The notes beneath the pieces were generated by a model. The model was not told the DNA's origin. It saw only the letters and a list, made by a program, of their open reading frames with translations, and did not search any database. This document shows positions 33,496 to 42,864 of a DNA stretch of 64,000 nt, one piece after another. Source of the DNA: Polycladomyces abyssicola (GTDB lineage Bacteria; Bacillota; Bacilli; Thermoactinomycetales; JIR-001); assembly GCF_018326425.1 (NCBI RefSeq), contig NZ_AP024601.1, positions 2,220,001 through 2,284,000 on the forward strand, in the 5' to 3' direction. Within the stretch, counting starts at the first letter, position 1. The number at the start of each line of letters is the position of its first letter. The position numbers and the translations under genes are program-made.

Positions 33496-34764
33496 CTACC
33501 GCTTGCTTCCCTGGCGGATGTAGTCGACGAATTGATCCAGGTTGACCGTTTCCTGTTCGCCTGTGGTCATGTCCTTGACCACAATCTGGTTTTGTTTCAG
33601 TTCCTCTTCTCCCAAAATGGCTACAAATCGGGCATTCATCCGATCCGCCGCCTTCATCTGCGCTTTGAGTTTCCGCCCCAGATAATCCCGGTCCGCCGAA
33701 CAACCGGCCTTGCGGAGCGATTGCAGAAGTGTGACCGCTTTTTCTTGGGCCTCATCTCCCAGCGTGACCAGGAAACAATCCAGACTCCGATCCAGCGGGA
33801 GTGTCACACCTTGCTCCTCCAATGCCAACAGCACACGCTCCAGTCCGGTGGCGAAGCCGATGCCGGGCACGTCACCACCACCGAATTCCTCCACCATACC
33901 GTTGTAGCGTCCGCCGCCACCGATTGTTGATGCTTGCGCACCCAGCCCTTCCAGCATATATTCAAACGCCGTCCGGGTGTAATAATCCAATCCGCGCACC
34001 AGCCGAGGATTGACGGTGTAATCGACGCCCAGCAGATCCAGGTGCCGTTTCACCGCTTCAAAATGCGGCGCACACTCGTCGCACAACACGTCCAACACGG
34101 CTGGAGCGCCTTCGGTGATCTGCCGACAGGTCTCGTTTTTGCAGTCCAAGATGCGCAGCGGGTTCCGCTCCAATCGCGACTGGCAATCCCGGCACAGCCG
34201 GTCTTTGTGGGGTGTGAGATAAGCCACCAATTTCTCCCGGTGCACCGGTCGGCATTTCGGACAACCGACGCTGTTCAGGTGAACGGTGACGCCCTTCAGG
34301 CCCACGGCCTCAAAAAAATGGGCACCGAGCGCGATCACCTCGGCATCCGTTCCGGGATCATGCGAACCGAAAACCTCGAGACCGAACTGGTGAAACTGGC
34401 GCATCCGCCCCGCCTGCGGCCGCTCGTACCGGAACATCGGTCCGATGTAAAACCACTTGGTCGGCTGAGGCTGACCATATACCTTGTGTTCCACGAACGC
34501 CCGCACCACGGCCGCTGTCCCTTCCGGGCGCAGAGTGAGACTACGTCCACCCCGGTCTTCGAATGTGTACATCTCCTTCTCGACAATATCGGTCGTCTCT
34601 CCCACTCCGCGTTGGAACAACTCGGTGTGTTCAAAGATCGGCGTTCGAATTTCGGAAAAATGATAACGCCTGCACACATCGCGCGCTTTTTCTTCGACGT
34701 ATTGCCATTTCTCCACTTCTCCCGGCATGATGTCTGCCGTGCCGCGAGGAATGCGTACGTTCAT
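33496..34764 (-). CDS. hisS: Histidyl-tRNA synthetase
   Basis: The 422-residue class IIa synthetase has motif 1-3 and the HisA/HisB signatures: RIPRGTADIMPGE, LRPEGTAAVVRAFVEH, YIGPMFRYERPQAGRMRQFHQFG, LVRGLDYYTRTAFEY, GGGRYNGMVEEFGG and GIGFATGLERVLLAL. An HGTP anticodon-binding domain follows (about 325-415). ATG 34764 is chosen because AAAGGAGG lies 8 bases upstream; the longer open frame to 34881 runs through the T-box terminator. It is the first gene of the hisS-aspS operon. Confidence 0.96.
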   Translation of the reverse strand: MNVRIPRGTADIMPGEVEKWQYVEEKARDVCRRYHFSEIRTPIFEHTELFQRGVGETTDIVEKEMYTFEDRGGRSLTLRPEGTAAVVRAFVEHKVYGQPQPTKWFYIGPMFRYERPQAGRMRQFHQFGLEVFGSHDPGTDAEVIALGAHFFEAVGLKGVTVHLNSVGCPKCRPVHREKLVAYLTPHKDRLCRDCQSRLERNPLRILDCKNETCRQITEGAPAVLDVLCDECAPHFEAVKRHLDLLGVDYTVNPRLVRGLDYYTRTAFEYMLEGLGAQASTIGGGGRYNGMVEEFGGGDVPGIGFATGLERVLLALEEQGVTLPLDRSLDCFLVTLGDEAQEKAVTLLQSLRKAGCSADRDYLGRKLKAQMKAADRMNARFVAILGEEELKQNQIVVKDMTTGEQETVNLDQFVDYIRQGSKR

Positions 34765-34792
34765 CGGTACTGCCTCCTTTTTCTCGATCCCA

Positions 34793-35129
34793 ATAAAAAA
34801 TCTCCCGCCACTGACGATACTGTCAGGGACGAGAGATTGGTTTTCCACCATCACCCGCGGTGCCACCCTGTTTGAAGACACCCGTCATCAACGGTGCGTC
34901 TCCCACTCGAGGCCGATATAACGTTCGGCAAACGTTCGGGTCTACTGTCCCCCAACGGGAGTTCGCCCCGAAACCTCCGGGTGTCATTCCCCGCCACGTG
35001 ACAGAAGGACGCTTCCAGCCAAGGCGTCCTCTCTCTGACTGCCCGTTTGACGGGTACTTGTCCCTTCATCGATGTTGACCGTGTCGGGTTTTCGTCGGAT
35101 ATATCCGTCCATTTCATTCGCTCGATTAG
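34793..35129 (-). promoter_or_regulatory. T-box riboswitch leader of hisS-aspS
   Basis: The minus strand carries the T-box core GGGTGGCACCGCGGGTG (around 34870-34855). A terminator follows, built of TCTC-GTCCCTGAC...GTCAGTGGC-GGGAGA with TTTTTTATTG after it (down to about 34793). Stem I includes GTCCTTCTGTCACGTGG and, at its 3' side, GGGAATGACACCC. GACAC (34985-34981) contains both GAC (Asp) and CAC (His), the two amino acids used by the two genes. Uncharged tRNA should switch the leader to antitermination. Confidence 0.92.
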
Positions 35130-35135
35130 CAATAA

Positions 35136-35164
35136 ATTTTAATGGAAGGGAAACGGCTTGTCAA
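35136..35164 (-). promoter_or_regulatory. Sigma-A promoter of the hisS-aspS operon
   Basis: On the minus strand a perfect TTGACA (35164-35159), 17-bp spacer, TAAAAT (35141-35136). Confidence 0.88.
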
Positions 35165-35168
35165 GAGA

Positions 35169-35729
35169 TCAGTCGCGAGTATGTGAATCTATCACGAGAA
35201 AGTATCGACAACGTCCTTTCCCCACGTTTTGAAACCGGTGCGACACATCCGCCTCGAAGTACAGGGAGTCTCCTTCGGCAAGCCGATAGGTTGAAGAATC
35301 CAACGTCACTTCCAATTCTCCCTCTTCCACATATACCACTTCCGTTACGCCGGGTTGGTGGGGCGGAAACACACCGGTATCCGTTCCTTCCGGGAGCACA
35401 TTCATCACCAACTCTACCCCTTTTGACGGAAATGCAGGTGACAACACATGCCGTTCGACCCCCGTCTCTTCCTCCCGGTATACGGGACGTCGGTGCTTCG
35501 GGATCAGGATCGTCTGCCGCCGGGGCTCCTCCCCCAACAGTTGCGACAACGTGACGCTCAACGCTTCCGCGATTCGACATGCCACCTGTACGGTGGGATT
35601 TTTCACCCCGCGCTCGATTTGGGACAGCATGGATGGACTGACTCCGGACCGTCGTGACAGCTCATGCAGGGATAGACCTTTTTGCATGCGGTGATGACGG
35701 ATGTTGTCTCCTAGCGACACGAATCTCAT
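35169..35729 (-). CDS. XRE-type helix-turn-helix regulator with cupin domain
   Basis: The 186-residue protein combines an N-terminal HTH_3 domain (residues about 8-62: LGDNIRHHRMQKGLSLHELSRRSGVSPSMLSQIERG) with a C-terminal cupin_2 domain (about 110-180: PEGTDTGVFPPHQPGVTEVVYVEEGELEVTLDSSTYRLAEGDSLYFEADVSHRF). This is the architecture of PuuR/SutR-like regulators, whose cupin senses a small metabolite. The start is ATG 35729 (AAGGA upstream). It is divergent from the EamA transporter gene, with a palindrome between them, so it probably controls both. The hisS promoter lies just beyond its 3' end. Confidence 0.88.
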   Translation of the reverse strand: MRFVSLGDNIRHHRMQKGLSLHELSRRSGVSPSMLSQIERGVKNPTVQVACRIAEALSVTLSQLLGEEPRRQTILIPKHRRPVYREEETGVERHVLSPAFPSKGVELVMNVLPEGTDTGVFPPHQPGVTEVVYVEEGELEVTLDSSTYRLAEGDSLYFEADVSHRFQNVGKGRCRYFLVIDSHTRD

Positions 35730-35745
35730 TCCCTTCAAATCCTTG

Positions 35746-35767
35746 CATGGGGGGATTGTTCCCCATG
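35746..35767. promoter_or_regulatory. Candidate operator between regulator and EamA genes
   Basis: CATGGGG (35746-35752) and CCCCATG (35761-35767) are perfect inverted half-sites separated by 8 bp, located 17-38 bp upstream of the regulator's start codon and about 55 bp before the transporter. Confidence 0.55.
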
Positions 35768-35820
35768 ATAAACTATTATACACTATAGCAAACAAATCAA
35801 TACAAGATGGGGGAAAACAA

Positions 35821-36738
35821 ATGAACCGTCCGGTTACCAAAGGGATGTTTTACGGTGGTATCGGTGTGGTCAGTTTCAGTCTTACGTTGCCTTTCACCCG
35901 CATGGTCGTCGCCCATTGGCCCCCTGTTTTCGTCGGACTGGGCAGGGCAGTGATCGCAGCGCTTTTGGCAGGCATCCTATTGTGGGTCAAACGAGCCCCT
36001 CTTCCGAAACGCAGTCAATGGCAACCACTTTTCGGCGTTGCCCTCGGTGTCATTATCGGCTTTCCTGTATTGAGTGCATGGGCCATGACCCGTGTCCCTT
36101 CCTCTCACGGTGCCGTCGTTTTGGCTTTGCTGCCGTTAGCGACTGCCGGTTTGGCCGCATGGCGAGCAGGAGAACGGCCATCCCGACTTTTTTGGGTCTG
36201 TAGTGCGGGCGGATGTCTGATTGTGTTGTGGTTTGCATGGCAAGATACGGGTTTGGGCGAATGGCGCACCGCAGACTGGGCATTGCTGGGGGCGGTCTTG
36301 TCCGCCGCTTGGGGATATACGGAGGGTGGAAAACTGTCCCGTGAGATGGGTGGCTGGCAAGTGATCAGTTGGGCATTGGTTCTTTCGTTTCCGATGCTCA
36401 TCGTTCCGACGGTGTGGATGATCATCCCTGGGATGATGGACGTATCACTGCGCATATGGGGAGCATTCTTATATTTGGCAATAGTGAGCCAATTTCTCGG
36501 CTTTTTCTTCTGGTATACCGGACTGGCCCAAGGCGGCATCGCCCGTGTAAGTCAGCTGCAATACCTGCAACCGTTTTTCACGATCTTGTTTTCGGCGGTG
36601 ATGTTGGGGGAAATGATCACATGGCAAACCGCCGTCGCAGCGCTGGCGGTCGTCTTGCTGGTCGTTTACGGCAAACAGGCGGCGAACTCTCCTTCCAGAC
36701 AAAGAGAACATCGCAATGCAGAAAATGAACGCTTGTAA
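35821..36738 (+). CDS. EamA family (DMT superfamily) transporter
   Basis: The 305-residue protein has ten predicted membrane helices in two EamA repeats (about 8-140 and 150-285); typical segments are GIGVVSFSLTLPFTRMVVAHWPPVFVGLGRA near the start, AWAMTRVPSSHGAVVLALLPLATA, and AQGGIARVSQLQYLQPFFTILFSAVMLGE in the second half. Relatives export amino acids or other metabolites. GGGGGA lies 6 bases before ATG 35821. Divergent arrangement with a cupin-type regulator suggests export of the ligand sensed by that regulator (inference). Confidence 0.88.
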   Translation: MNRPVTKGMFYGGIGVVSFSLTLPFTRMVVAHWPPVFVGLGRAVIAALLAGILLWVKRAPLPKRSQWQPLFGVALGVIIGFPVLSAWAMTRVPSSHGAVVLALLPLATAGLAAWRAGERPSRLFWVCSAGGCLIVLWFAWQDTGLGEWRTADWALLGAVLSAAWGYTEGGKLSREMGGWQVISWALVLSFPMLIVPTVWMIIPGMMDVSLRIWGAFLYLAIVSQFLGFFFWYTGLAQGGIARVSQLQYLQPFFTILFSAVMLGEMITWQTAVAALAVVLLVVYGKQAANSPSRQREHRNAENERL

Positions 36739-36939
36739 CAAGGGATTGGTGTTACAGAGTGTTTGTTCGTGTTCCAAGTTGGAGCGAGTTCCGATTTGTT
36801 CCTTTTGAACCGGGCGCGCCTTTTTCCGCTCGCCCCGTTTTGCCTGGTGCAAAGGTTGCTCGCCGGAAAAAGGCTACCCCGCTCACTTGGAGTAATCAGT
36901 GACCAGACCGCTCTAAAGATAATGGTGAAATCGATCCCG

Positions 36940-38127
36940 TTAACCGTGCAACAGCTTCCATGCGCCGTGTACCAGTACGGTCATTCCGATCGCCATTGCA
37001 TCTTCATCGATGGTGAATCGCGGGTGGTGGTGCGGGTATACGGCTCCCTTGTCCGGGTTTCCGGCACCAATGAAGAGAAACGTTCCCGGTGTCACTTGTT
37101 GATAAGCGGAAAAATCTTCACCGCCCATCGACGGCTTCACCCGTTCGATTACTTCTTCCCCCAACGCTTCGACGACTGCTTCTTCCACCGTACGCGTTAC
37201 CGATTCATCGTTGATCACCGGATGATACCCTCGTTCAAATCGCAGTTCGTATTGGGCACCGTGCGCAGACGTGACACCACGGATAACTTGTTCGATCCAC
37301 TCGGGCGCCATCTCACGGAGTGAAGGGTCGAAAGTGCGAACCGAACCGACAATCTCCGCTTTGTCTGGTATGATGTTGTGCTCCGTTCCCGCATGAAATT
37401 CGGTGATGGACACCACCAACGAATCCAGCGGATCAGTCCTCCGGGATACCAAGTGTTGCAGATTGGTCACCACCTGGGCGCCAACAGCGATGGCATCGAC
37501 CGTTTGATGCGGAGAGGCAGCATGTCCTCCTTTTCCTTGAATCGTGAGGCGGAACAAATCCGGAGCCGCCATCATCGGACCATACGCCACGCCCACTTTC
37601 CCCACCGCCAACGGTGTCCACAAATGGGCGCCAACAACGGCATCCACACCTTCCATCACCCCTGCACGCACCAAATCGCGGGCACCGCCGGGAAATTTCT
37701 CTTCGGCGTGTTGGAACAAAAACCGCAGCTCCCCGGTGATGAGTTCAGTCATCTTCGAAAAGATTTTGGCCACACCCAGCAACATGGCCGTATGCCCGTC
37801 ATGCCCGCACGCGTGCATCACCCCCGGGTTGCGGGAAGAGAACGGCACACCGCTTTCCTCCTGAATGGGCAACGCGTCCATATCCGCACGCAGGGCGACG
37901 GTTTTGCCAGGCTGTTTTCCGATCAGCCGGGCCATCACGCTCGTCGGTGTCGGCCGGGTGACGACCAAGCCGGGAAAAGTTTGCAACGTCTCATATACAA
38001 ACTGGGATGTCTTCTTTTCTTGAAAGGACAACTCCGGATTTTGATGTAAATGTCGACGCCAAGTGATCACTTCGTCCCGCAACCGCTCAACATCTTGGGA
38101 AAAGCGACCGGAAAGGGTGGTCGACAT
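36940..38127 (-). CDS. M20D family amidohydrolase (N-acyl amino acid amidohydrolase type)
   Basis: The 395-residue zinc/manganese-dependent enzyme has the M20D motifs: ALRADMDALPIQEE, HACGHDGHTAMLLG (metal-binding Cys and His), FQHAEEKFPGGARDLV (catalytic and metal Glu), GKGGHAASPHQTVDAI in the dimerisation domain, HNIIPDKAEIVGSVRTF and the final GGEDFSAY. Such enzymes hydrolyse N-acyl or amide bonds in, for example, hippurate, N-acetyl-amino acids or N-acetyl-diaminopimelate; this one cannot be narrowed further. ATG 38127 follows AGGGGGAG; a GTG at 38133 lies within that site. Confidence 0.9.
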   Translation of the reverse strand: MSTTLSGRFSQDVERLRDEVITWRRHLHQNPELSFQEKKTSQFVYETLQTFPGLVVTRPTPTSVMARLIGKQPGKTVALRADMDALPIQEESGVPFSSRNPGVMHACGHDGHTAMLLGVAKIFSKMTELITGELRFLFQHAEEKFPGGARDLVRAGVMEGVDAVVGAHLWTPLAVGKVGVAYGPMMAAPDLFRLTIQGKGGHAASPHQTVDAIAVGAQVVTNLQHLVSRRTDPLDSLVVSITEFHAGTEHNIIPDKAEIVGSVRTFDPSLREMAPEWIEQVIRGVTSAHGAQYELRFERGYHPVINDESVTRTVEEAVVEALGEEVIERVKPSMGGEDFSAYQQVTPGTFLFIGAGNPDKGAVYPHHHPRFTIDEDAMAIGMTVLVHGAWKLLHG

Positions 38128-38212
38128 GGCCACTCCCCCTTTTCATGAATCATTTTTATTTTCTATCCATTTTAACAGAAAATAGCCGCTTCCTGGAAGC
38201 GATGGCTATTGA

Positions 38213-38241
38213 CAAACCCAGCGGTTTTTCCGCTGGGTTTG
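38213..38241. repeat. Perfect 12-bp hairpin CAAACCCAGCGG
   Basis: CAAACCCAGCGG (38213-38224) and CCGCTGGGTTTG (38230-38241) with a 5-T loop. A second stem-loop (AATAGCC...GGCTATT, 38181-38211) is adjacent. No T-run of terminator strength follows on either strand, so their role is unclear. Confidence 0.6.
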
Positions 38242-38343
38242 CATACCATCGATCTTTCCGATGCCACCTTCTGTGGAAAAATTGCGAAATCCCCTTTCAT
38301 TCCTCTTACATACCAAATATAACGATTGGAAATCATCCTGCCA

Positions 38344-38382
38344 ACGAAAAAGTCTCACCGCGTCAAGAGGCGGTGAGACTTT
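38344..38382 (-). terminator. Terminator of hemZ
   Basis: On the minus strand AAAGTCTCACCGC...GCGGTGAGACTTT (38382-38349), a 13-bp perfect stem, ends in TTTTTCGTT, directly after the hemZ stop. Confidence 0.88.
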
Positions 38383-38385
38383 GGT

Positions 38386-39906
38386 TTAACTCCGAACAGC
38401 CAATCGTTCCCCGTAGGCCTCAGAGAGGGCGCGCAATTTTTCCGGGATCATCGTCCGGTACGTGTCGATATAGGCTTGCGGTTCTTTCGGGTTGGACCAG
38501 CGGCTCACCTTGGACGTTCCCGGCGGGATGATTTTGCTTACTGCCCCGCATCCCAATCCGATGATAGTGTGCCGCTCTTCCATGATGATAATGTTGTACA
38601 GACTTTCGTGGCCGGGCAACGCGTAACCGACATTTTCCTGGTTGCCCAAGATGTTTTTCTGCCGGTACAGATAATACGGAACGTACCCCTCTTGCTTGGT
38701 CCACTCCCGGGCCAGGTTAACCATATCGGCTACTTCGTCCCGTTCTGCCACCCGATATTTCCGTTTGTTCTGGGTCATGGTGGAACCGCGTTTAAATGAC
38801 AATGTGTGTACGGTGAGCGATTCGGGTCGCAACTGTTCCACGATGCGCAGGTTTTCCCGGAACGTCTCCAAACCTTCACCTGGCAAGCCGATAATCAGAT
38901 CCATATTAATGTTGTTCATGCCCATCTCACGGGCCAGTGCGAATTTGGTCAGTGTCTCTTCCACCGTATGGTGACGGCCGATCGCCTTCAGTGTTTCGTT
39001 TCTGAAACTTTGTGGGTTGATACTGATCCGGTCGACTTGCCATTTCTTCAGCACTTGCAGTTTTTCTTCATCAATCGTGTCCGGGCGGCCGGCTTCTACC
39101 GTCCACTCCCGTACACCGTCAAACGCACGGAACGACCGCTTCATCTGAGAAAACAACGAATCCAATTGCTCCGCGGAAATGGAAGTGGGCGTACCCCCGC
39201 CAAAATACACGGTCGTAATCGGCAATCCCTGCTCGTTCAACCAGTCGCCCACCGCCGCAATTTCTTCGTGAAGGCCTTCCAAAAACGCGGTGACCGAACC
39301 GTTTCGTCCCTGGATCGCATAAGCGGGAAAGGTGCAATACGCACACTTGGTAGGACAAAACGGGATGCCGATATAGAGACTAACCTCTCGATCCAGCTCA
39401 TACAAATCCGGCAAAACCGCCAGTTGTCGGTCGACGATCTCCTCCAGCAAGGCGATTTTCTCAGGCTGGATCAGATACTCCGTTTGCAAGAGACGACGGA
39501 TTTCTTCCTTCCCATGACCGCGCAACAATAGCATGTGGAACAGTTTGGTTGGGCGCACGCCGGTCAAAATCCCCCAAGGCTGCACCACACCTGTGGCTTC
39601 CTGCAATACACGCAACCAAGCATGATTGATCGTCTGTTTCACTTTTTTGCGACGCTCCCGACCGATCAGCGTCGGTGGGACTTGTTTGGTATGTGACGCC
39701 GACCATCGTTGCCCGTCTTCCGGGTCCGCCATCTCCACAGCCGCCGCCACAGTATCGCCGCGATCTTCCACCCGGATGGCCAGATTGATATCCGGCCGCT
39801 GTTCCTCGTTCGCCACCACTTTCGCCTCGCCAAAAAACAAGCCGGCAATGAGTTCAATATCCCGATAAAAGGTGTCATCCACCCCAGATATGCGAATCCG
39901 TTTCAT
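38386..39906 (-). CDS. hemZ: Coproporphyrinogen dehydrogenase-like radical SAM protein HemZ
   Basis: A 506-residue protein in the HemN/HemZ branch of radical SAM enzymes. It has the N-terminal HemZ-specific region, the cluster motif CPTKCAYC (in YIGIPFCPTKCAYCTFPAY), YFGGGTPTS, the VEAGRPDTI segment, NPQSFRNETLKAIGR and NMDLIIGLPGEG, and GLGCGAVSKI near the end. HemZ is assumed to act in oxygen-independent haem synthesis, though enzymatic proof in Bacillus is thin. Start: ATG 39906 gives the family's usual length; ATGs at 39963/39960 lie upstream of the AAAGGAGG site, which instead fits an out-of-frame GTG (see the uORF finding). Confidence 0.9.
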   Translation of the reverse strand: MKRIRISGVDDTFYRDIELIAGLFFGEAKVVANEEQRPDINLAIRVEDRGDTVAAAVEMADPEDGQRWSASHTKQVPPTLIGRERRKKVKQTINHAWLRVLQEATGVVQPWGILTGVRPTKLFHMLLLRGHGKEEIRRLLQTEYLIQPEKIALLEEIVDRQLAVLPDLYELDREVSLYIGIPFCPTKCAYCTFPAYAIQGRNGSVTAFLEGLHEEIAAVGDWLNEQGLPITTVYFGGGTPTSISAEQLDSLFSQMKRSFRAFDGVREWTVEAGRPDTIDEEKLQVLKKWQVDRISINPQSFRNETLKAIGRHHTVEETLTKFALAREMGMNNINMDLIIGLPGEGLETFRENLRIVEQLRPESLTVHTLSFKRGSTMTQNKRKYRVAERDEVADMVNLAREWTKQEGYVPYYLYRQKNILGNQENVGYALPGHESLYNIIIMEERHTIIGLGCGAVSKIIPPGTSKVSRWSNPKEPQAYIDTYRTMIPEKLRALSEAYGERLAVRS

Positions 39907-39943
39907 CTCGTTCGCACACGCTCCCGTACCCGGTATCGTGCAC
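39875..39943 (-). CDS. Possible 22-codon upstream ORF overlapping the hemZ start
   Basis: GTG at 39943 lies 4 bases after the strong ribosome site AAAGGAGG (39955-39948). It opens a frame of 22 codons (VHDTGYGSVCERDETDSHIWGG) that ends with TGA at 39877-39875, beyond the probable hemZ start (39906), in another frame. It could couple or restrain hemZ translation. The spacing is short, so this is a hypothesis, not an established gene. Confidence 0.3.
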   Translation of the reverse strand: MHDTGYGSVCERDETDSHIWGG

Positions 39944-40284
39944 GTTTCCTCCTTTATCATCATCTTTTCTCAGTCTAGCTGAGACAACGGAAGAAATCAA
40001 TGTATCCGGGTCAACGGCTTCGTGGTGGCTTCGACAAAACGGACGGAAACGAAAGGAAAAAAGTGCGGCGGTCAACCTCGTTTTCTTCCACGGGTGGATG
40101 TGAACGGTTGTGCGGATCGGCGGAAAGATGTTGACATCCTTGTCGGATTACCGCTCTCTCTTTGGGCGACCTGCGCAAAGGGATCCCTCCTCCCTGAGTG
40201 ATCGCCTTTAATGTTCCCTGTTTGCCAAAAAAGATCGACGGTCGTCCAAACGGATATTGGTCTAGCGTGAGGGAAACAAAAAAG
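39907..40284. other. hemZ upstream region, no further gene seen
   Basis: Contains the possible uORF (39875-39943) and no other frame with a ribosome site. A TTGACA on the plus strand near 40129 has no matching -10. No clear promoter for hemZ could be named. Confidence 0.5.
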
Positions 40285-40313
40285 CCGGTTGTCCAGAAGA
40301 CAACCGGTTTTTT
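40279..40313. terminator. Terminator of transketolase gene
   Basis: CCGGTTGTC (40285-40293) and GACAACCGG (40299-40307) with a 5-base loop, flanked by A-run and T-run, so it can work on both strands; it lies right after the tkt stop. Confidence 0.85.
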
Positions 40314-40314
40314 C

Positions 40315-42324
40315 TCAACCCAACAGTTGCTCTACCTGTGCGACCACACGATCGACGGTGAAGCCGTATTCTTTCATGACAAGGGAACCCGGCGCGGATG
40401 CACCGAAACGATCCACCCCGATCACGGCTCCCCGTTCGCCGACGTAACGATCCCATCCCATCGGATGTGCTGCTTCGATGGCGACGCGCACAGAGACTTC
40501 TTTAGGCAGAACGGATTGACGATATTCTTCGGATTGTTGATCAAACCGCTCCCGGCAAGGCATGCTGACCACACGTACGTGAATCCCTTTTTCGGCCAAT
40601 TGTTTCTGCGCCTGCACCGCCAAGCTGACTTCGGAACCAGTCGCGATCAGGATCGCTTGCGGACGACCGTTCGTCGCTTCGGACATTACGTAGGCACCAC
40701 GCCGCACGCCGTCTTTGGCCAATTCGGCCGTTCCTTCCAACACCGGCAAGTTTTGCCGCGTCAGGATCAACGCCGTTGGACCGTCCTGCTCTTCCATAGC
40801 CAGACGCCAGGCTGCCATTGTTTCATTGGCATCCGCCGGGCGGATGACTTTCAAGCCCGGAATGAGGCGAAGAGACGGGATTTGTTCGATCGGTTCGTGT
40901 GTGGGCCCGTCTTCCCCGACTGCGATGCTGTCGTGGGTAAAGACATAGGTCACTGGCAGCTGCATCAGGGCCGCCAATCGGATGGACGGACGCAGATAGT
41001 CGGAGAACACCAGGAATGTGGCACCGTACGGACGGACACCGCCGTGTAGCGCCATCCCGTTGAGCGCCGCACCCATACCGTGCTCACGTACACCGAACCA
41101 CACATTGCGCCCTGTATAGTCTTCGGCGCCGAAAATCCCTTCCTCTTTCATCGTCGTATTGTTGGACGAAGCCAGGTCAGCCGAGCCGCCAAACAGGGTC
41201 GGCACATTTTTGGCAATGGCGTTGATCGCTTCACCGGACGCTTTGCGGGTGGCCATCCCTTTGTCATCCGCTGGGTAGACTGGCAGGTCGCAATCCCATC
41301 CTTCCGGCAGTCGACCGGCAATGGCCAGATCCAGCTCTGCGGCCAGCTCCGGATACGCCTCGCGGTACGCTTTCATGAGACGGTTCCACTCTGCTTCCGC
41401 CTGTTTAGCTTTTTCTTTCCATTCGGCGAAGTGTTGGCGCACTTCCTCAGGAATAAAGAACGGCTCGTCGTAAGGCCAGCCGTATTCCTTCCGCACCAAC
41501 ACTGCTTCTTCTGCTCCGAGCGGCGCCCCGTGCACTTTGTGCGTACCCGCTTTGTTGGGGCTGCCATACCCGATGGTGGTTTTCACCTCGATCAAGGATG
41601 GGCGATCGGTAACGGCTTGCGCTTCGCGAATAGCCGCACTCAACGCATCCAAATCATCCTCATCTTCCACTTTGAGCACATGCCAACCATAGGACTCGAA
41701 GCGTTTTTTCACATCTTCGCTGAACGCTAGCGCCAGTTCGCCGTCCAGTGAAATGTCATTGGAATCGTACAGAACGATCAATTTGCCTAGTTTCAAATGA
41801 CCTGCCAACGAAGCGGCTTCTGCGGCCACACCTTCCATCAGGTCGCCGTCGCTGGCGATGACGTAGGTATAGTGATCCACGACCGGGAAGTTCTCCCGGT
41901 TGAATTTGGCCGCCAAATGGCGCTCCGCCATCGCCATCCCCACAGCCATCGAAATCCCTTGACCGAGCGGGCCGGTTGTCGCTTCCACACCCGGAGTGTG
42001 ACCGTATTCCGGGTGACCCGGTGTCCGACTGCCCCATTGTCGGAACTGCTTCAACTCTTCCATGGGCAGATCATAACCGGTCAGATGCAATAAGCTGTAC
42101 AGCATGGCGGAACCGTGTCCCGCGGACAAAACGAAGCGGTCGCGGTTGAACCATTTGGGATTGTCCGGATTGTGACGCATGAATTTGGTCCACAGTACAT
42201 AAGCCATCGGCGCCGCTCCCATCGGCATGCCGGGATGGCCCGAGTTGGCCTTTTCCACCATGTCGATCGACAGCACGCGAATGGCGTTGATGGCCATCTT
42301 TTCGATTGGGTTGGATGTGGTCAT
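40315..42324 (-). CDS. tkt: Transketolase
   Basis: The 669-residue thiamine diphosphate enzyme transfers two-carbon units in the pentose phosphate pathway. Typical segments are [39 protein letters not shown], the ThDP motif [20 protein letters not shown]...[28 protein letters not shown], the catalytic Glu in [34 protein letters not shown] and the C-terminal [17 protein letters not shown] precedes the ATG by 10 bases. A TATAAT box lies between dtd and tkt (42380-42375 on minus), so tkt likely has its own promoter. Full length, no oddities. Confidence 0.96.
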   Translation of the reverse strand: MTTSNPIEKMAINAIRVLSIDMVEKANSGHPGMPMGAAPMAYVLWTKFMRHNPDNPKWFNRDRFVLSAGHGSAMLYSLLHLTGYDLPMEELKQFRQWGSRTPGHPEYGHTPGVEATTGPLGQGISMAVGMAMAERHLAAKFNRENFPVVDHYTYVIASDGDLMEGVAAEAASLAGHLKLGKLIVLYDSNDISLDGELALAFSEDVKKRFESYGWHVLKVEDEDDLDALSAAIREAQAVTDRPSLIEVKTTIGYGSPNKAGTHKVHGAPLGAEEAVLVRKEYGWPYDEPFFIPEEVRQHFAEWKEKAKQAEAEWNRLMKAYREAYPELAAELDLAIAGRLPEGWDCDLPVYPADDKGMATRKASGEAINAIAKNVPTLFGGSADLASSNNTTMKEEGIFGAEDYTGRNVWFGVREHGMGAALNGMALHGGVRPYGATFLVFSDYLRPSIRLAALMQLPVTYVFTHDSIAVGEDGPTHEPIEQIPSLRLIPGLKVIRPADANETMAAWRLAMEEQDGPTALILTRQNLPVLEGTAELAKDGVRRGAYVMSEATNGRPQAILIATGSEVSLAVQAQKQLAEKGIHVRVVSMPCRERFDQQSEEYRQSVLPKEVSVRVAIEAAHPMGWDRYVGERGAVIGVDRFGASAPGSLVMKEYGFTVDRVVAQVEQLLG

Positions 42325-42374
42325 CTCGATTGCTCCTCCTCACGTATCCCACACGTTCTGTGACTGCCCAGATT

Positions 42375-42380
42375 ATTATA
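42375..42380 (-). promoter_or_regulatory. Probable -10 box of transketolase promoter
   Basis: On the minus strand GTGATATAATAATC gives a perfect TATAAT; the -35 is weak. Confidence 0.4.
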
Positions 42381-42398
42381 TCACAGTGTGACCGGGGT

Positions 42399-42845
42399 TT
42401 ACTTTGGCTTGCTTTCCAACAGAATGGTAACCGGTCCGTCATTGATCAGCTCCACTTGCATCATGGCGCCGAACACGCCCGTTTCCACCCGTACGCCGTG
42501 TTCTCTGAGCAGTTGGTTGAACCGGTCATAAAGGACGACTGCCTTTTCCGGTCTGGCCGCAGCCATAAAATTGGGCCGACGCCCTTTTCGGCAATCACCA
42601 TACAGCGTAAACTGCGAAACCGATAAAATGCTCCCTTTCACATCCACCAGGGAGCGATTCATCTTACCTTCTTCATCTTCGAAAATCCGCAGGTGTACCA
42701 CCTTTTCCGCCAAATATCTCAGGTCATCTTCATCGTCGCTGTCAGTAAACCCAACCAGCAGAACCAAGCCATGGTCGATTTCGCCGACAATATTGCCCTC
42801 CACTTTGACCCGGGCTTCCTTCGCCCGTTGCAATACGATCCTCAC
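42399..42845 (-). CDS. dtd: D-aminoacyl-tRNA deacylase
   Basis: The 148-residue protein has the two hallmark motifs of Dtd: [17 protein letters not shown] (with the SQFTL nucleophile region) and the C-terminal [11 protein letters not shown] (NxGPxT), which together form the active site at the dimer interface. It removes D-amino acids and mischarged glycine from tRNA. It follows rel by 19 bp with the ribosome site AGGAGGGCGCTTGTGAGG-like, forming the rel-dtd pair also seen in B. subtilis. Confidence 0.95.
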   Translation of the reverse strand: MRIVLQRAKEARVKVEGNIVGEIDHGLVLLVGFTDSDDEDDLRYLAEKVVHLRIFEDEEGKMNRSLVDVKGSILSVSQFTLYGDCRKGRRPNFMAAARPEKAVVLYDRFNQLLREHGVRVETGVFGAMMQVELINDGPVTILLESKPK

Positions 42846-42864
42846 AAGCGCCCTCCTGTTCTAC

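Noticed and set aside
32001-33545. 514-codon plus-strand open frame
   Set aside because: Shadow of aspS.
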